In this document: positions 34,885 through 43,258 of the stretch, in pieces | Position numbering within the stretch: position 1 is the first letter of the stretch | Layout of the letters: every line of letters begins with the position of its first letter | From: Salinivirgaceae bacterium | GTDB taxonomy: Bacteria > Bacteroidota > Bacteroidia > Bacteroidales > SZUA-534 | DNA length: 64,000 nucleotides | Direction of reading: 5' to 3' | Assembly (NCBI GenBank): GCA_017645945.1 | Contig: JAGCNL010000028.1 | Location: 62,001-126,000, forward strand | Notes under the pieces: model-generated | What the model was told of the DNA's origin: nothing | Seen by the model: the letters and a program-made list of their open reading frames with translations, nothing else | The model's database searches: none | Program-made: the position numbers and the translations under genes

Positions 34885-36729
34885 CTATTTGCTAAACCTT
34901 TCCACCCACCATTGGTGCAGGCAGATGAGCGCCCAAACGCGATTGTACAGATAATCAATCTTTTGCACATAGAAACGCTTTAGCAACTGCTCAACATCAG
35001 CATAGTTGACTATTTGCGCCTGCTCAACCACGCTGCGGGCTAAATATTTGTCGGTCAAATATTTTAGGTCGGTGCGGAGCCAGTTGCAGAGCGGCACGCT
35101 GAATCCCCATTTCGGGCGGTTGAAAATTTCTGGCGGCAGATATTTGTAGAGCACCTGCTTGAGCAGATATTTGCTAATATCTCCATTCATTTTCAGTGAC
35201 TTATGCAGATTGACGGCAAATTCCACAATTCGGTAGTCGAGTAGCGGAACGCGCGATTCAAGCGAGTGCCGCATTGATGCGCGGTCAACCTTAACAAGCA
35301 GGTCGTCAGGCAGATAGTAGAGCATATCGAACACCGATTGTTGTTCTGCGGCCGACATACGGCAGCCAGTAGGCATCTCGAAGCTCGGCATCGGTGGGGT
35401 AGAGGCTTGCGTAAAACGTTCTGTTTCAGCAGCAGTGAACAGATATTGCTCCTGCGAGAAAATATGCGTCTGAAGGTTGTCGCCACTGCGCCAGTCGAAC
35501 ATTTTGCCGATGCGCTGCCAGCGGCTTCCTGCAAGGTGCGAAGCCAGATACAGCGGTCGCCGAGCGGCTTGTAGCAATGGATTGGCAAGACGGTCGGCCC
35601 AGCGGTACATTCCGTAGCCCAAAAACAACTCGTCGCCGCCGTCGCCAGTGAGCACCATCTTCACATGTTGCGCAGCCACTTGCGACACCAGCATCGTTGG
35701 CAGTGCCGACGAATCGGCGTAGGGCTCGTCGTAGAAATAGAACATATCGGCCACGCGTTCCATTGCGTCCTGCTCGGTCATCATCATCAAATGATGATTC
35801 GTATCTAATTGTCGGGCAACTTGTTCCGAGTATTGCGACTCGTCGTGTTGGCTGTCTTTGAAGCCGATTGAGAAAGTGTTGGTGCGCGTTCCGCACAAGC
35901 GACGCGCTACGGCCGTCACCAGCGAACTGTCGATGCCGCCGCTCAACAGCGTTCCGTAAGGCACATCGGCAATCAGGCGGTATTTGACCGAACTTTCAAT
36001 CAGATTCTGAAGTGTCGAAAGTGCAGAATCGGCATCTTTAATCGGTTGATTAGTAATGGAATCCGTTAAATTCCAATATCTCGAAAGCGTGAGATGCTGT
36101 CCATCGAAAACCGCGTAGTGCCCCTGATGGAATTTGAAAACATTCTCGTAGATGGTGTCGGGTGCGGGGATGTAACCCAACTGCAGAAACTTGTTGACAG
36201 CCAGTTTGTTCATCCGTTTCGAGCGCTTGAAATCGTCGAGTTGCTCAATCGCTTTCAGCTCCGATGCAAAAGCGAAAACATTGTCGCTCAAGTAGTAGAA
36301 TAGGGGTTTTATGCCCATACGGTCGCGGAAAAGCCAGATGCGCTGTGTGGCAATCTCGCAGATGGCGATTGCGAACATTCCGTTCAGCCGCTCAACGAAC
36401 TGCGGTCCCAACTTCTCGAACGCTTCCACAACAACTTCAGTATCAGATGTTGTGCGTGTTTCGATGCCCAGCTCGGCAGCCACTTCGCGGTAGTTGTAAA
36501 TCTCGCCGTTGAACACCGCCACAAACCGCCCCGAATGCGACATCATCGGCTGATTGGCCTTGTCGCTCAGGTCGATAATGCTCAAACGGCGGTGCCCCAG
36601 CATTGTTTTGGGCCCCACGTAGTGGCCGCCTGCATCGGGGCCACGGTGGTGCAAAACCTTGGTCATCAGTTCAATCTGACTGTGGTCGGGGGTGCCGTTG
36701 GCTGTGTAGTATCCTGCAATTCCGCACAT
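34885..36729 (-). CDS. asnB: Asparagine synthase (glutamine-hydrolysing)
   Basis: A 614-aa enzyme. The N-terminal Ntn glutaminase domain begins MCGIAGYY (Cys2 nucleophile), with RHRGPDAG-like HHRGPDAGG and NGEIYNYRE. The C-terminal synthetase domain has the PP-loop LLSGGIDSSLV and the acidic LTGDGGDELFLGYG. It makes asparagine, or in some clusters amidates a sugar or peptide. Because it lies away from any polysaccharide cluster, plain asparagine synthesis is more likely. The homologue family in LPS loci (WbpS/AsnB-like) is the alternative. Confidence 0.9.
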   Translation of the reverse strand: MCGIAGYYTANGTPDHSQIELMTKVLHHRGPDAGGHYVGPKTMLGHRRLSIIDLSDKANQPMMSHSGRFVAVFNGEIYNYREVAAELGIETRTTSDTEVVVEAFEKLGPQFVERLNGMFAIAICEIATQRIWLFRDRMGIKPLFYYLSDNVFAFASELKAIEQLDDFKRSKRMNKLAVNKFLQLGYIPAPDTIYENVFKFHQGHYAVFDGQHLTLSRYWNLTDSITNQPIKDADSALSTLQNLIESSVKYRLIADVPYGTLLSGGIDSSLVTAVARRLCGTRTNTFSIGFKDSQHDESQYSEQVARQLDTNHHLMMMTEQDAMERVADMFYFYDEPYADSSALPTMLVSQVAAQHVKMVLTGDGGDELFLGYGMYRWADRLANPLLQAARRPLYLASHLAGSRWQRIGKMFDWRSGDNLQTHIFSQEQYLFTAAETERFTQASTPPMPSFEMPTGCRMSAAEQQSVFDMLYYLPDDLLVKVDRASMRHSLESRVPLLDYRIVEFAVNLHKSLKMNGDISKYLLKQVLYKYLPPEIFNRPKWGFSVPLCNWLRTDLKYLTDKYLARSVVEQAQIVNYADVEQLLKRFYVQKIDYLYNRVWALICLHQWWVERFSK

Positions 36730-36751
36730 CGTTCTCGGTTTTTCTGTCGGT

Positions 36752-36759
36752 CAAAAATA
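36752..36759 (-). promoter_or_regulatory. -7 box of asnB
   Basis: TATTTTTG on the minus strand, 22 nt before the ATG. No convincing -33 element was found. Confidence 0.55.
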
Positions 36760-36805
36760 GTTTTTTTAGGCAAGAAGGCATTAGGCAAAAGGCATAAGAA
36801 CGAAT

Positions 36806-36837
36806 TTTTGCCACTTCGGAAATGTTGTCTATTTTTG
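36806..36837 (+). promoter_or_regulatory. Promoter driving a putative small RNA
   Basis: TTTTG at 36806-36810, a 19-nt spacer and TATTTTTG at 36830-36837. It is a full match to the phylum consensus, but the next gene starts only at 37009 and has its own box. Confidence 0.65.
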
Positions 36838-36839
36838 TG

Positions 36840-36918
36840 CAAGAAAACTCTTCGCCTATGCCCCTAATCGTGGCAGAGCCGTTGCAAGCAGCGGTATTGG
36901 CAAGAGTTTTCTTGTTTT
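36840..36918 (+). ncRNA. Candidate structured small RNA (three-way junction)
   Basis: Starting 2-3 nt after a -7 box, CAAGAAAACTCTT (36840-36852) pairs perfectly with AAGAGTTTTCTTG (36902-36914), and the arms extend by GCC/GGC after a bulged C. Between them a second stem, CCGTTG-CAAG-CAGCGG, and a weak GCC...GGC hairpin can form, giving a three-way junction. TTTTATGATTTT follows, a weak terminator tail. No known RNA family was recognised. The predicted length is about 75-80 nt. Confidence 0.5.
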
Positions 36919-36993
36919 ATGATTTTAATAATGCAAATTATATTCAAACAAAAACCTTCTTAACACTAACCCCTAAACTCTCACCATTTCTAC

Positions 36994-37001
36994 TATTTTT
37001 G
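36994..37001 (+). promoter_or_regulatory. -7 box abutting the S4-domain gene
   Basis: TATTTTTG ends 7 nt before the ATG at 37009, implying a leaderless or 2-3 nt leader transcript. No -33 TTG at normal spacing was seen. Confidence 0.55.
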
Positions 37002-37008
37002 CGCCATT

Positions 37009-37389
37009 ATGGACGAAATCAGAATCGATAAATGGCTTTGGGATGTGCGTCTTTACAAGACACGCAGTATGGCTGCCGACGCTTGCCACAAAGGCCGTGT
37101 GACCATTAGCGATATGCCAGTGAAGGCTTCGCGGCCAATCAAGGTTGGCGAGATTGTTGAGGTGAAGAAGAACCCCGTTGTTTACCGATACAAGATTCTT
37201 GGCATTCCAAAATCGCGTGTGTCGGCAAAGCTTGTGCCAGAATATCTCGAAGATCTGACACCCGAGCAGGAAATCCTGAAAATCGACCTTATGCGTGCCG
37301 ACATCAACGGCCGCCGCGACCCAGGCACGGGCCGTCCTACCAAACGCGACCGCCGTATGCTCGACATTTGGATGAACGGCGACGAATAA
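37009..37389 (+). CDS. S4-domain RNA-binding protein (Hsp15/HslR-like)
   Basis: A 126-aa protein. The S4 fold occupies residues 4-60 (RIDKWLWDVRLYKTRSMAADACHKG, here split, then VKASRPIKVGEIVEV) and is followed by a basic tail GRRDPGTGRPTKRDRR. The family includes Hsp15 (HslR), which rescues stalled 50S subunits carrying peptidyl-tRNA, and YlmH/RqcH-pathway partners such as RqcP. Either ribosome-rescue role is possible. The start is fixed by the S4 domain. It converges with adk. Confidence 0.85.
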   Translation: MDEIRIDKWLWDVRLYKTRSMAADACHKGRVTISDMPVKASRPIKVGEIVEVKKNPVVYRYKILGIPKSRVSAKLVPEYLEDLTPEQEILKIDLMRADINGRRDPGTGRPTKRDRRMLDIWMNGDE

Positions 37390-37475
37390 TCTCGCGAAAG
37401 AGACTCTCATTTATATATAAGGTGTATCCGTCCGTTTAGGATACTCGCGATAATCATTTGTGTCAAATTTCAGTG

Positions 37476-37510
37476 CAAAAAAAGCCCGTTGGCAATCAAC
37501 CATCGGGCTT
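37476..37510 (-). terminator. Terminator of the hpt-adk unit
   Basis: On the minus strand, AAGCCCGATGG pairs with CCAACGGGCTT (one mismatch or G-U) and is followed by seven T residues. Confidence 0.8.
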
Positions 37511-37534
37511 GAATCATTTTGGAGAATCAGTCCT

Positions 37535-38116
37535 TCAGTTCTGCATGGCTTTATCCATGGCATCGCTGATGCGGCCGAAAACGTCGTCGAGAGAGCCGAT
37601 GCCGTCAACCGAAACGAACTTGCCCTGTGCCGAATAGAAATCGATAACTGGCTGAGTCTGTTTGTGATATACGGCGATGCGGTTATTGATGATGTTCTCG
37701 TCCTGGTCGTCGGCGCGGCCCGAAACCTTGCCACGCTCCAGAATGCGGTTGCGCAGCTCGTTGTCGTCAACATCGAGGGCAAGCATCTGTGTAACGCTCT
37801 GACCTTGCTCGGCGAGCATATTGTCAAGCCATGCGGCCTGCTCTTTTGTGCGCGGGAAACCGTCGAAGATGAAGCCTGCCGACTCCTTGTCCTCTGACAC
37901 GTTCTTTTTTACCATTTCCTCAACCAGGCAGTCGGGAACCAGATTTCCGTTGTCAATCAGTTCTTTTATCTTGTTGCCAAGCTCGGAACCTGAACTTTTC
38001 TCGGCTCGAAGCAAATCGCCTGTCGACAAATGCCTCAAACCATATTTCTTGATGATGTTTTCTGATTGGGTTCCTTTGCCCGAACCCGGAGGTCCAAAAA
38101 TTACAAGATTAAACAT
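37535..38116 (-). CDS. adk: Adenylate kinase
   Basis: A 193-aa short-form adenylate kinase that interconverts ATP + AMP and 2 ADP. It has the P-loop GPPGSGKGT (8-16), the AMP-binding LSTGDLLRAE, the FDGFPRTKEQA signature and the LID region shortened as GKVSGRADDQDENI, without the zinc-type lid. In Bacteroidota hpt, adk and obg usually adjoin; hpt is upstream (117-nt gap), but obg is absent here and the S4 gene is convergent. Confidence 0.95.
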   Translation of the reverse strand: MFNLVIFGPPGSGKGTQSENIIKKYGLRHLSTGDLLRAEKSSGSELGNKIKELIDNGNLVPDCLVEEMVKKNVSEDKESAGFIFDGFPRTKEQAAWLDNMLAEQGQSVTQMLALDVDDNELRNRILERGKVSGRADDQDENIINNRIAVYHKQTQPVIDFYSAQGKFVSVDGIGSLDDVFGRISDAMDKAMQN

Positions 38117-38233
38117 ATCTAATTATAAGTTATAAATTCCAATCAATTGTAAGTATATCAGTTACTTATACCTTTTAATCAATCTTTCAAATTCAATTTT
38201 TCCGTCGCTCAGTCATTCAATTTACGTGCCATT

Positions 38234-38773
38234 TTACTGCACAATCGAATAAATATCTTTCAGATTGCGTCCCAAACCATCAAAATCAAGGCCATAGCCG
38301 ATGATGAAATCGTTGGGGATTGAGAATCCGAAGTAATCGATTTTCAAATCCTTGCAGCACGATTCGGGCTTGAACATCAATGTGGCAATGCGAACTTCGG
38401 CTGGTTCAAACTTCTTGAGATAAGCAAGCAGATCGACCATGGTTTTTCCTGAATCCACAATATCCTCAATGATGACCACCGTCTTGCCTTTGATGTCCTC
38501 GTTCAGACCGATAAGCTCGCGGACATTGCCGGTGGATTTCTGCCCCTCGTACGACGAGAATTTCACGAAACTGATTTTGCACATCAGGTCGATGCCGCGC
38601 AGAAGGTCGGCTGCAAACATGAAACTACCATTCAGAATGGATAGAAACACAACATCTTTTCCGGCAAGGTCGGAATTCATCTGGCGGGCAAGCTCGGCAA
38701 CGCGGGCCTGAATCTTCTCAGCCTCAACTGATACCCTGAACTTTTTGCCATAGACTGTTACTTCGCTCTCCAT
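38234..38773 (-). CDS. hpt: Hypoxanthine phosphoribosyltransferase
   Basis: A 179-aa type I phosphoribosyltransferase of purine salvage. The PRPP loop VVIIEDIVDSGKTM and the flexible-loop SFVKFSSYEGQKSTG are clear, and the C-terminal FSIPNDFIIGYGLDFDGLGRNL (split) matches bacterial Hpt. The ATG at 38773 (MESEV) is preferred. An in-frame TTG nine bases upstream has no advantage. Confidence 0.93.
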   Translation of the reverse strand: MESEVTVYGKKFRVSVEAEKIQARVAELARQMNSDLAGKDVVFLSILNGSFMFAADLLRGIDLMCKISFVKFSSYEGQKSTGNVRELIGLNEDIKGKTVVIIEDIVDSGKTMVDLLAYLKKFEPAEVRIATLMFKPESCCKDLKIDYFGFSIPNDFIIGYGLDFDGLGRNLKDIYSIVQ

Positions 38774-38799
38774 GAAAATCAAATTTCAATTCACGCCCG

Positions 38800-38829
38800 C
38801 AAAATTACCAATTAAGAAGAGTTCAGCAA
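38800..38829 (-). promoter_or_regulatory. Promoter of hpt-adk
   Basis: On the minus strand, TTG (38827-38829), a 19-nt spacer and TAATTTTG (38800-38807). Confidence 0.7.
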
Positions 38830-39088
38830 ATTGTTCCGTCCGTTTTACGTGATTTCATTAGTTATATATGTAATGTATTGATATACAGATAGTTGTCTTG
38901 CATAAGAAATCCGTTTCAAAGGATTGTGTTGTCGGCAAAAAAGGGCCGTTTGCGGAGTTTCATATTTCATTCGGCAGCCTTATCAATAAAAAAATCGCTT
39001 ATAGCGTGTTTTTTGGTCCATTTGCCACCTTAGGGCGCCACTATATCCAAAAAAGGCTTGGAAAAATTTTCACGTACCGTTTTTTGCA

Positions 39089-39096
39089 TATATTTG
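39089..39096 (+). promoter_or_regulatory. -7 box upstream of the ECF sigma gene
   Basis: TATATTTG, about 85 nt before the ATG. The -33 region has only T-rich sequence. Confidence 0.5.
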
Positions 39097-39171
39097 CCAT
39101 GTCAAAAACATTGTTGAATAAATAATTGGAGGAAATGCCTATAGATAAATAATTACTTCGAAACACAAAAA

Positions 39172-39178
39172 AGGAGGT
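39172..39178 (+). promoter_or_regulatory. Unusually strong Shine-Dalgarno site
   Basis: AGGAGGT lies 4 nt before the ATG of the sigma factor gene. Such sites are rare in this phylum and elsewhere in this window. Confidence 0.7.
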
Positions 39179-39182
39179 AGTT

Positions 39183-39764
39183 ATGAACCTGCATAGTCAG
39201 TCTGACTATGAGTTAGTTAGGCAATATTTAAACGGACAGACGGAATGTCTTGAAGTTTTGATTAACAAATATAAAAACCGCGTGTTCTCCTACATCATGA
39301 TGGTGGTGAAGGACCGCGAACTCGCCGAAGATATTTTCCAGGATACATTCATCAAGGTGATTCGTTCGCTTGATAGCGGCAGTTACAAGGATGACGGACG
39401 TTTTTGCCCGTGGGTGATGCGTATTGCTCACAACCTGATTATCGATTTCTACCGTCGCGACAAGCATTTGCCGACCGTTTCAGGTGACGACGAGGAGAAG
39501 AATATCTTCAAGACTATTGGCATTTACGATGACAGTGCCGAGGATAAATGTCTTGCCAAACAGTCGCATGCCGATTTGAAGCAGCTGATTGCCAAACTGC
39601 CGCCTGAGCAGTGCGCCATTGTCAAATATCGCTACGTTTACGATATGAGTTTCAAAGAGATAGCCGACCTGACTGGTGTCAGCATCAATACTGCGTTGGG
39701 CCGTATGCGCTATGCAATCATCAATCTGCGTAAGATGATGAATGTGACGGTTGTTGATGAATGA
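39183..39764 (+). CDS. ECF-type RNA polymerase sigma factor
   Basis: A 193-aa sigma-70 family protein. Region 2 is residues about 20-90, with YKNRVFSYIMMVVKDRELAEDIFQDTF (split) and the -10 recognition helix WVMRIAHNLIIDFYRR. Region 4 is about 130-185, with LPPEQCAIVKYRYVYDMSFKEIADLTGVS (split) as a helix-turn-helix. No anti-sigma factor gene is adjacent, and a terminator follows at once. It carries an unusually strong Shine-Dalgarno site, AGGAGGT at 39172-39178. Confidence 0.92.
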   Translation: MNLHSQSDYELVRQYLNGQTECLEVLINKYKNRVFSYIMMVVKDRELAEDIFQDTFIKVIRSLDSGSYKDDGRFCPWVMRIAHNLIIDFYRRDKHLPTVSGDDEEKNIFKTIGIYDDSAEDKCLAKQSHADLKQLIAKLPPEQCAIVKYRYVYDMSFKEIADLTGVSINTALGRMRYAIINLRKMMNVTVVDE

Positions 39765-39785
39765 GGCTGTTAAATAATATGATAT

Positions 39786-39814
39786 AAAAAAGGCGTGGTG
39801 ACACGCCTTTTTTG
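39786..39814 (+). terminator. Terminator of the ECF sigma gene
   Basis: A perfect stem, AAAAAAGGCGTG with CACGCCTTTTTT, and a GTGA loop. Confidence 0.88.
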
Positions 39815-39874
39815 TTGGAATATAGATTCGAAGTTGTGAGCTGAAGGCTTTATTGGAGCGTAAAAATGTATTGA

Positions 39875-41005
39875 TCAGCGTTCAAAAAAACTTTTTACTG
39901 CTGCAGTAATCCGCTCAATCTGCTCGTCGTCGAGTTCGGTGTGCATTGGTAACGAAAGCACTTCGCCGCATATTGTTTCCGACACAGGAAAACTATCATT
40001 TTCAGTCATATACGGCTCGAATGCTTTTTGACGATGCAGCGGAATCGGATAGTAAACCATATTCGGAATGCCTTGCTCGTCAAGATGTTTTTTCAGTGCG
40101 TCACGCTGGCCGTTCTTCACTTTCAGCGTGTATTGATGGAAGATGTGTGTTGTGAACGCAGACGTTACGGGCGTTTCAAGGCCGTCAATATCCGACAATG
40201 CCGCATTATACTTTTCGGCAGCCGCCAGACGTGCGCGGTTATACTCGTCAAGGTGCGGTAGTTTCACACGCAGAATGGCCGCCTGAATGGTGTCGAGTCG
40301 AGAGTTGACGCCAATCATATCGTGATGGTAGCGCACCTTCATTCCGTGATTGGTCAGGCAGCGGATTTGTTCGGCAAGTTGGTCGTCGTTAGTGAAAAGC
40401 GCGCCGCCGTCGCCGTAGCAGCCAAGGTTTTTCGACGGGAAGAACGATGTGCAGCCAATGGTTCCAATGGTTCCGGCTTTGCGAACGGTGCCGTCGCTGA
40501 AGCGGTATTCGGCGCCAAGCCCCTGAGCAGTATCCTCAACAACGTAAAGACCGTATTTTTCGGCCAGTTTCAGCAGCGGCTCCATATTGGCACACTGCCC
40601 GAAAAGATGAACCGGCACAATGGCCTTTGTGCGTGGTGTGATGGATTTTTCGACCTTCTCAACATCGATATTGAACGTTGCCATGTCAACATCCACCAGC
40701 ACAGGCTTGAGCCCTAACAGAGCAATCACCTCTACGGTTGCAATAAAAGTGAAATCGGTTGTAATCACCTCGTCGCCAGGCTTGAGTCCGAGAGCCATAA
40801 GCGCCACCTGCAGAGCGTCGGTGCCGTTGCCGCAAGCAATGGCGTGCTGCACACCTAGATACTGCGCCAGTTCCTGCTCAAACGTCTTAACTTCAGCACC
40901 TTTCACAAACTGACAACTGTCAATCACTCCTTGAATGGCATTGTCAATCTGCGGCTTAATCCGCTGATACTGACTCTTAAGGTCAACCATTTGCAACGGG
41001 TTCAT
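39875..41005 (-). CDS. DegT/DnrJ/EryC1/StrS-family sugar aminotransferase
   Basis: A 376-aa PLP enzyme that aminates keto-sugar nucleotides for surface glycans. The PLP lysine is Lys192 in FFPSKNLGCYGDGGA. GNGTDALQVALMALG and EDTAQGLGAEY (Asp of the cofactor site) are also present. It most resembles the WbpE/Pgl type (UDP-2-acetamido-2-deoxy-3-oxo-glucuronate or similar). No other nucleotide-sugar genes are adjacent, so the exact sugar cannot be set. Confidence 0.9.
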   Translation of the reverse strand: MNPLQMVDLKSQYQRIKPQIDNAIQGVIDSCQFVKGAEVKTFEQELAQYLGVQHAIACGNGTDALQVALMALGLKPGDEVITTDFTFIATVEVIALLGLKPVLVDVDMATFNIDVEKVEKSITPRTKAIVPVHLFGQCANMEPLLKLAEKYGLYVVEDTAQGLGAEYRFSDGTVRKAGTIGTIGCTSFFPSKNLGCYGDGGALFTNDDQLAEQIRCLTNHGMKVRYHHDMIGVNSRLDTIQAAILRVKLPHLDEYNRARLAAAEKYNAALSDIDGLETPVTSAFTTHIFHQYTLKVKNGQRDALKKHLDEQGIPNMVYYPIPLHRQKAFEPYMTENDSFPVSETICGEVLSLPMHTELDDEQIERITAAVKSFFER

Positions 41006-41017
41006 AGTCGATTTATG

Positions 41018-41050
41018 TTTTAATTACGAGTTATGAATTACGAATTACGA
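41018..41050. repeat. AATTACGA-type low-complexity repeat
   Basis: Three degenerate copies (AATTACGAG, TATGAATTACG, AATTACGAG) stand upstream of the DegT gene. The same motif is at 21456-21479. Confidence 0.55.
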
Positions 41051-41103
41051 GCAAGTTACACAACCTTTACTCATTACTCTTCAAACAATGCTCAACTTCT
41101 CTT

Positions 41104-41138
41104 TAAAAAACCGAAAGCCGACATTTAATCGGCTTCGG
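41104..41138 (-). terminator. Terminator of rny
   Basis: On the minus strand, CCGAAGCCGA pairs with TCGGCTTTCGG (one bulge) and is followed by TTTTTT. Confidence 0.8.
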
Positions 41139-41164
41139 CAGTAATATCGATTGTACGCCTTCGC

Positions 41165-42703
41165 CTACTTTGCGTAGCTTACGGCGCGGGTCTCGCGGAT
41201 GACCGTAATGCGGATTTGGCCCGGATAGGTCATCTCGTCCTGAATCTTCTTTGCAATATCGAACGAGAGCGATTCTGCCTCGGCGTCGCTTACCTTCTCG
41301 CTGCCCACAATCACGCGCAGCTCGCGGCCGGCCTGAATGGCGTAGGTCTTGAGAACGCCAGGGTACGAAAGTGCCAAATCCTCAAGTTCTTTCAGACGTT
41401 TGATGTACGACTCAACAACCTCGCGGCGAGCACCCGGACGGGCACCCGAAATGGCGTCGCAAATCTGAACAATCGGGGCAATCAAAGTCGACATCTCCAC
41501 CTCGTCGTGGTGAGCGCCAATGGCGTTGCAGATATCGGGTTTCTCCTTGTACTTCTCGGCAAGGTTCATACCCAGAATTGCGTGCGGCAACTCCGGCTCG
41601 TCATCAGGCACTTTGCCTATATCGTGAAGCAGACCAGCACGTTTGGCGGCCTTTGCGTTCAGTCCCAACTCCGAAGCCATAATGGCTGCAAGGTTTGCCA
41701 CCTCGCGCGAGTGCTGAAGCAGGTTCTGACCATATGACGAACGGTATTTCATCTTACCAATCAAGCGGATAAGTTCGGGATGCAGACCGTGGATGCCAAG
41801 GTCGATGGCAGTGCGTTTACCAGTCTCAATCATCTCTTCCTCAACCATTTTTTGTGTTTTTGCAACGATTTCCTCGATGCGTGCCGGGTGGATACGACCG
41901 TCGGTTACAAGTTGGTGCAGAGCCAGACGGGCAACCTCGCGGCGTACAGGGTCGAATGCTGAAAGAATGATGGCCTCCGGTGTATCATCTACAATAATCT
42001 CAACGCCGGTTGCAGCCTCCAAAGCCCTGATGTTGCGGCCCTCACGACCAATGATGCGGCCTTTGATATCGTCGTTCTCAATGTGGAAAACAGTAACCGA
42101 GTTCTCGATTGCCTGTTCCGAAGCCACACGCTGGATTGTTTGCAGAATGATGCGTTTGGCCTCCTTGTTGGCCGACAGACGAGCCTCGTCCATAATCTCG
42201 TTAATCTCCGACATTGCCTGTGTGCGGGCCTCTGCCTTGAGCGAGTCCATCAGTTGTGCCTTTGCGTCCTCAACTGAAAGACCCGAAATTGACTCCAGTT
42301 GGTCAACTTGCTGTTTGTGAAGCTTTTCGAGTTCCTCGTTCTTTTTGTCGAGCATCTCCATCTGCGCCGTTAAATTGTCTTTCATCGAGTCAACCTCTTT
42401 CTTTTTGCGGTTGTACTCTTCAATCTGGTGGTTGATGCCCGCCTCTTTCTGTTTGAGTTTGTTTTCGGCGGCGGCGAGCTTGCTGTTGCGCTCGTTAATC
42501 ACTTTTTCGTGTTCAGCCTTCAGTTGCAGAAATTTCTCCTTTGCTTGCAGCGCCTTCTCCTTCTTTATCATTTCTGCTTCGTTTTCAGCATCTTGCACCA
42601 GCTGTTTTGTTTTTTTCCTCAATGCAATCTTCAGCACAAAAAAGGTTATCAAACCTCCCGCTATCGCTGCTGCGATTGCAACTACCAATAATGTTTTGTC
42701 CAT
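41165..42703 (-). CDS. rny: Ribonuclease Y
   Basis: A 512-aa membrane-anchored endoribonuclease that initiates mRNA decay. It has an N-terminal membrane helix (about 5-26), a long Lys/Glu coiled coil to about 190, a KH domain with [17 protein letters not shown], and an HD domain with [13 protein letters not shown]. The C-terminal end is the standard ...[17 protein letters not shown]. It begins about 22 nt after the 3' end of the probable 6S RNA, a synteny (zapA, 6S RNA, rny) that fits this phylum. Confidence 0.95.
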   Translation of the reverse strand: MDKTLLVVAIAAAIAGGLITFFVLKIALRKKTKQLVQDAENEAEMIKKEKALQAKEKFLQLKAEHEKVINERNSKLAAAENKLKQKEAGINHQIEEYNRKKKEVDSMKDNLTAQMEMLDKKNEELEKLHKQQVDQLESISGLSVEDAKAQLMDSLKAEARTQAMSEINEIMDEARLSANKEAKRIILQTIQRVASEQAIENSVTVFHIENDDIKGRIIGREGRNIRALEAATGVEIIVDDTPEAIILSAFDPVRREVARLALHQLVTDGRIHPARIEEIVAKTQKMVEEEMIETGKRTAIDLGIHGLHPELIRLIGKMKYRSSYGQNLLQHSREVANLAAIMASELGLNAKAAKRAGLLHDIGKVPDDEPELPHAILGMNLAEKYKEKPDICNAIGAHHDEVEMSTLIAPIVQICDAISGARPGARREVVESYIKRLKELEDLALSYPGVLKTYAIQAGRELRVIVGSEKVSDAEAESLSFDIAKKIQDEMTYPGQIRITVIRETRAVSYAK

Positions 42704-42724
42704 ATATTTATTGTGTTATATAAT

Positions 42725-42916
42725 AAAAAAACCGCACCGGAATGTCTTTGTGAAAACTCCTATAATGATATAGGCGGGGCTGCGGCGACTGTTTCTTACT
42801 TCCACTGAACCAAAAGGTTACGCCTTGCGGCGTTGAGGCCTGTCTTACGCAGAAATAAACGCAACCCCTAATTTTTTAGTGTTGAGTTTCCCAAACTATT
42901 CCAAACCGGTGCGGGT
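42725..42916 (-). ncRNA. ssrS: Probable 6S RNA
   Basis: A stretch of about 190 nt on the minus strand directly downstream of zapA, where 6S RNA is found in many bacteria. The ends close with a 9-bp stem, CCGCACCGG (42906-42914 on the complement) with CCGGTGCGG (42732-42740), which also acts as a terminator because seven T residues follow. An internal CGCC-GCAA-GGCG hairpin caps the apex, and the middle has poorly paired flanks like the 6S bubble. No open frame fits. Family membership is inferred from location, length and shape, not from a covariance search. Confidence 0.7.
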
Positions 42917-42955
42917 ATAAATTTCGGTTTTTATATGTTAAAGAACGTCTTGTTA

Positions 42956-43243
42956 TCAATCATTTAGCAATTCCGACAGCTGGCTGTCGAGTTTGCCTAA
43001 TTCCTCAATAACCGGCTGGACCTCGAAATGTTCCTCGCTCTCCACAACTCGCGTTGCAAACTGGAGCGCCACCATTGCAAGAAAATCCTGACCGTCTTTG
43101 CTGTTATACAACTGCCTGTATTGGGCAACTGTATCGTTTATCTTTTTTGCAGCCTTCCTTATTTTCTCCTCTTCGTTGCGATTGATTTTGATGGGATAAT
43201 TCCTATCGCAGATGCCAACATTTATTGTAAACTCCTCATTCAT
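42956..43243 (-). CDS. zapA: Cell division protein ZapA
   Basis: A 95-aa FtsZ-ring stabiliser. The N-terminal beta part FTINVGICDRNYPIKI is followed by the helix EEEKIRKAAKKINDTVAQYRQ (split) and the C-terminal coiled coil with QDFLAMVALQFA, as in the family. It is 15 nt downstream of a small coiled-coil gene and directly upstream of the probable 6S RNA. Confidence 0.9.
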   Translation of the reverse strand: MNEEFTINVGICDRNYPIKINRNEEEKIRKAAKKINDTVAQYRQLYNSKDGQDFLAMVALQFATRVVESEEHFEVQPVIEELGKLDSQLSELLND

Positions 43244-43258
43244 CTTAAAATCAATCTT

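Larger units (their letters stand above)
38783..39182. other. 400-nt divergent intergenic region, hpt to sigma factor
   Basis: Contains the hpt promoter on the minus strand and a TATATTTG box at 39089-39096 for the sigma gene. A small hairpin (CGCT-TAT-AGCG at 38995-39005, flanked by A and T runs) could be a weak terminator. An open frame at 38898-39125 has no recognisable protein features and contains the sigma gene's promoter box. Confidence 0.55.

Noticed and set aside
36822..37031. 69-codon open frame across the asnB/S4 spacer
   Set aside because: It overlaps the hairpin unit, the S4 promoter and the S4 start. The palindromic stem and promoter explain the DNA better than a protein.
37423..37442. 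Small inverted repeat GTATCC...GGATAC between the S4 gene and adk
   Set aside because: It is too short and lacks a T run. The adk-side terminator at 37476-37510 is much stronger, so no separate element is claimed.
38898..39125. 75-codon open frame upstream of the ECF sigma gene
   Set aside because: It contains the sigma gene's own TATATTTG promoter box, has no recognisable fold or ribosome site, and its composition looks like translated spacer.
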